Assembly (NCBI GenBank): GCA_903813345.2
Contig: CAIIXF020000002.1
Location: 20,102,455 to 20,166,454, forward strand
Source: Owenia fusiformis
Lineage: Eukaryota > Annelida > Polychaeta > Sabellida > Oweniidae
Direction of reading: 5' to 3'
DNA length: 64,000 nucleotides
Both the position numbers and the translations under genes were made by a program. Of the stretch, positions 60,795 through 64,000 are shown piece after piece; positions within the stretch are counted from its first letter, which is position 1, and the number at the start of each line of letters is the position of its first letter. Below the pieces are notes generated by a model. That model was given only the letters and a program-made list of their open reading frames with translations, made no database searches and was not told the origin of the DNA.

Positions 60795-61829
60795 TACGAG
60801 GGGGGATTCATAAGTAGTGGGACTTTTCTGAGGCAGCAAGTCCCTGTGTACATATCTCAACCAAATTTGGCACATGAACGGACTAGGATATAAGGCATTG
60901 TTTGATGAAATTTCAATTTAATTCATTTTGTTCCCTAGCAACAATGGTTGCTATGGTAACCAAAAGTAGGGTTTAACGGAGCATTTAAAAATGAAGGGCT
61001 TGATCAACATAAATATGCTCATAAATATCTCAAAATGACACTTATTTTCAAATATGTGGTTTCAAATTGTCTCAAGCCTTGTAGTCGTGACAACTGTAAC
61101 ATATATTACATCATCATGCTATTGTGATGTCACACAAAGCAGTGACACCAGGACACTGCCATTTTCAGTCCTTCTTGAATGGAGCAAAATTTGATTAAAA
61201 TAGCAATGAAAAAGCAAAAATCGTGTATAAACATCAGTGCTGTGATTAAATTTAATGCTTTGAAGAGGTTTTCAGTATTAGAGACCTTTAGAGGTTTGTT
61301 GGAAGACAATAGGAAAGAAGAAGTAAAAACATCTACAGTTTATAGGTGGTATTCTGTATATGTATTCTGAATATGCTGTGAGAGCCGAGATTACCAATCT
61401 TGGAAAATATTGTTTTGAGGGTGCATACCTAGAATGGTTGAGGAGATGCCAAAAATGCATTGATTGTCATGGTGAATACTTTGAGAAAGAGTGAGATTGC
61501 CCCAGAAGGATAAGGAATCAATAGTCTTGCACAGAATTGATGTGCTCCACAAAAGGACTCGCTAGAAGTCACGGATTAGATCACGTCCTGAATATCAGTT
61601 GGGACTTGTATATTTAACTAGCAATTAGTGACAAACAATGTGCTCCGTGGACCCCGTTGTGACGTCATGATTGGAACTCTCACTTTACTGAAGTTGGGTG
61701 TAACTTTTTGAAATTTTCACACAATGATTATTACATGTTTGTGGTTCTGTGTTGCAAGTTTGAATAAAAACTGGTTGATATAAGTGAAGTTATAGCATTT
61801 GTCCCACTACTTATGAATCCCCCCTCGTA
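60795..61829 (+). mobile_element. Degenerate mariner element, 1035 bp
   Basis: TA on both sides and a perfect inverted end of about 27 bp (cgaggggggattcataagta, then gtgggac). Inside are remnants of a mariner transposase on the + strand: an N-terminal piece (MEQNLIKIAMK, STVYRWYS) and a C-terminal piece (LEWLRRCQKCIDCHGEYFEK). The catalytic middle is missing, so it is a dead, internally deleted copy. Confidence 0.85.
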
Positions 61830-62159
61830 GATCTCTGACACCCTAAAAACGTATCAATTAAGAAGAAATCAGAGAAACCCTTATAGATTTCTTAAAACCC
61901 TGAACCTATTTAGCTAGCGATTTATTTGTAAACTTTTTCGAATGAATCTTGTAGATTTGTTGAATTTTCTAGCAGAAATCGGCTACCCTCCTCCCTCCCC
62001 CTCTTCATTTTTTCGATAACCAGGGGTGATTCTGAGTTAATTTACTATCTAAAGGAATTAGTCTGGGAGCAAAAGTCCAAATAAGAGGTTCCGTGTCCTT
62101 TTTAGAGGCGAGCTATGCGACATACATTTTAATGAACTATATGTGATACTTACCAAGAA

Positions 62160-62510
62160 AAATGATGTTGGCAATTCTGGATCCGCGACGGCGTTGCTAT
62201 GGTAACCAAGTGATTAAGCCACACCCACTTTTAGGGGCTCTTTTCAGTGTATGGCCCCTATCTCCTTCATTATTGCTCAGATTTCGATGAAATTCACACC
62301 AAATGGAAGGTAATAGATAATGCAATCAAAATATATTAAGTTGGCAACTCTGAATCCGCAGCAGCGTCACTATGGTAACAAAGTAAATATGCCACACCCA
62401 CTTTTAGGGGCTCTTTTCATTGTTTGGCCCATATCTTTGTCATTATTGCTCAGATTTAGATGAAATTTGCACCAAATGAAAGGTAATAGATAAAGCAATC
62501 ATATATTTTA
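62160..62510. repeat. ~172-bp tandem duplication, two copies
   Basis: ttggcaattctggatccgc, ccacacccacttttaggggc, cattattgctcagattt and accaaatg.aaggtaatagat recur in both copies, the second starting near 62339. Each copy carries an X-box-like ctatggtaac. Confidence 0.88.
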
Positions 62511-63348
62511 CAAAAAATGCAATTAGGGTGATTTGCATCTTAATTATGATGTCATAACTGTTTGTTCTTGCATATTTTTCTTAATCATGATGTATAACTC
62601 AGTGAAATTACTGTCTTTAAAATGGTTAGTAATGCTTTCAACTAGTTTATTTCTTTTAGTTGAGTTTATAAGTTTATTACATTCATACATTTATGGTCAT
62701 AGAAAAATTGAATAAATGTAATGAAAGATGTCTAAGTCAAATAAAAAATGTTCAATTCACACTGTTGCTATGGTAACATCATGTAGCAAAACTGTCCGCT
62801 GTAAACAAGAATTATTTAGGAAATGTTACATTTTGACCATTTGACTGACATGTATTCTTTTTAAAATTTGATGACAAAATAATCTAATAACTATAGAAAA
62901 TTATTTAATTTGGAGTGTGTTGTATTATTATGTCATTAGGGCAATTATTAATCAGGGGTGCAGCCAGCTTTCAGTCGGGTGGCATAAGCGTCCCAAAAAT
63001 GTTTTAAGATGAACTATACAAAAATTTATGCAACTTCCTTCAAAATTGAGCTAGAAGCTTCAAGTCAAAAGCATTTTAACCCAATAATGACAACTGATTG
63101 AATGCATTATTATTTTTTAAATAATTTTTATGTTTTTCTAACCTGGGTAGCATAACTAAGAAAAAATTTGTTTTTGTTCTAGAGGCATCCCAAATACGGG
63201 ACATAGACACAAGTGCCCATGATAAAATTTTGGGTTAAGAGGTAATGATTTCGTGATTGTAAAACCTATTTATAATATCATAACATTAACAAACATGTAA
63301 TTTTACACTGTCATTAACTTCTCTGTTTGTTATAATTCAATACTAAAT

Positions 63349-63440
63349 AGTAGAGGTGTCAAGTATTAACCGGTTAACCGGTTAACCGCCGATAATGCCT
63401 TGACCGGTCTGAGTTTTTATGGGCGGTTAGTTGACCGTGT
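63349..63440. mobile_element. Possible hAT-type transposon end
   Basis: tagaggtgtcaagtattaac followed by two ccggttaaccggtt palindromes resembles hAT ends. The other end was not found, and the window stops at 64000. Confidence 0.35.
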
Positions 63441-63596
63441 ATAATTCTGTTATTTCCCGCACTTATTTTGCATGCTAATCCGTTTGGTTTTATGGTGTCA
63501 GTTTCACGTAAGCTACTCATACATGTCATAAGTCCCATAACTCCTTACAAACATCCAATCAGCAACTTTAATCCCTGCCACATTGCTTTCCCGCGC

Positions 63597-63962
63597 AGAG
63601 GGGGAGAAACACCAGGGTTCAAAGATGACATACGCTTATAATGTAAATCTTTATTGAGATGACACGGTCGCTGATTGGTCAAAAGTCGACAAACAAATGA
63701 CGTCATCAATGGCGGTTTCAAAATTTTCGAAATACACTTCGAATAATATTATGTTCATTTCTGGCGTGTTAACCAATATCATAGCTTCCCATTTCACATC
63801 AAGATAAAGAAAGGTGTACGGAATATGCCTATATCAATTATAACATCCCATCAAAGTGTAGTATTTGATAACTAGCCGATGAAAATTCGAACGAACGAAG
63901 GTGGTAAGCAAGAGAGGTAATTATGTCTGTCATCTTGAAACTCTGGGGCTTTCCCTCCTCTT
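63597..63962. mobile_element. 366-bp MITE with 10-bp target duplication, copy 2
   Basis: Flanked by tttcccgcgc at 63587-63596 and 63963-63972. Same length and ends as 46832-47197 in the opposite orientation, high similarity throughout. Confidence 0.93.
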
Positions 63963-64000
63963 TTTCCCGCGCTTACTTTGCATTTTAATCTGTTTGTTTT

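Larger units (their letters stand above)
59893..64000. other. Region upstream of the vWD/C8/EGF gene
   Basis: No gene recognised. Contains a fragment of the 'gcccgtagcc' repeat (60145-60215), a mariner remnant (60795-61829), a ~172-bp tandem duplication (62160-62510), a possible hAT-type end (63349-63440) and a 366-bp MITE (63597-63962). Confidence 0.55.

Overview
This window is metazoan genomic DNA. Genes are split by GT-AG introns, the sequence is AT-rich by eye, and intergenic and intronic DNA is packed with small transposons, minisatellites and fold-back repeats. The gene families (Fe65/APBB adaptor, TNF ligand, TNF receptor, multi-vWD/C8/EGF secreted protein, granulin-like secreted protein) and the repeat content suggest a marine invertebrate, possibly an ambulacrarian or another deuterostome. 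That placement is an inference; nothing in the window fixes the species.

Layout: (1) 1-17.8 kb, + strand: the 3' part of an Fe65/APBB adaptor gene, with its WW domain and two PTB domains spread over 14 exons that keep one continuous frame. It has two alternative, homologous last exons. The first one (15167-15250) has expanded into a 1.8-kb, 41-bp minisatellite that begins inside the coding sequence and runs over the stop codon. (2) 17.8-25.6 kb: gene-free, with several MITE families, degenerate tandem repeats and blocks of AGGTCA half-sites. (3) 25.7-26.9 kb, +: a single-exon type II membrane glycosyltransferase-like gene. (4) 26.9-34.3 kb: gene-free, with a 1-kb array of a 43-bp dimer and longer degenerate repeats. 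(5) 34.3-37.6 kb, +: a four-exon secreted cysteine-pair-rich granulin-like gene. (6) 39.3-41.4 kb, -: a three-exon TNF-superfamily ligand. (7) 42.3-43.8 kb, +: a four-exon TNF-receptor-superfamily gene, divergent from the ligand with about 0.9 kb between start codons. (8) 43.8-48.5 kb: gene-free, with nested MITEs and a long hairpin. (9) 48.5-59.9 kb, -: a 15-exon secreted protein with three vWD-C8 modules separated by EGF domains, behind a Thr/Pro/Arg-rich linker. One vWD exon carries an apparent 1-base frameshift. (10) 60-64 kb: gene-free, with a degenerate mariner element, RFX X-box-like sequences and a 366-bp MITE with a clean 10-bp target duplication.

The most interesting biology is the head-to-head TNF ligand/receptor pair, which may share a promoter region and could be a cognate signalling pair. 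It is flanked by two other secreted cysteine-rich proteins. The most interesting sequence evolution is the duplicated APBB last exon turned into a minisatellite, and the insertion history that can be read from nested and empty sites. All exon models were joined by eye from splice signals, reading phase and domain continuity; none has transcript support.
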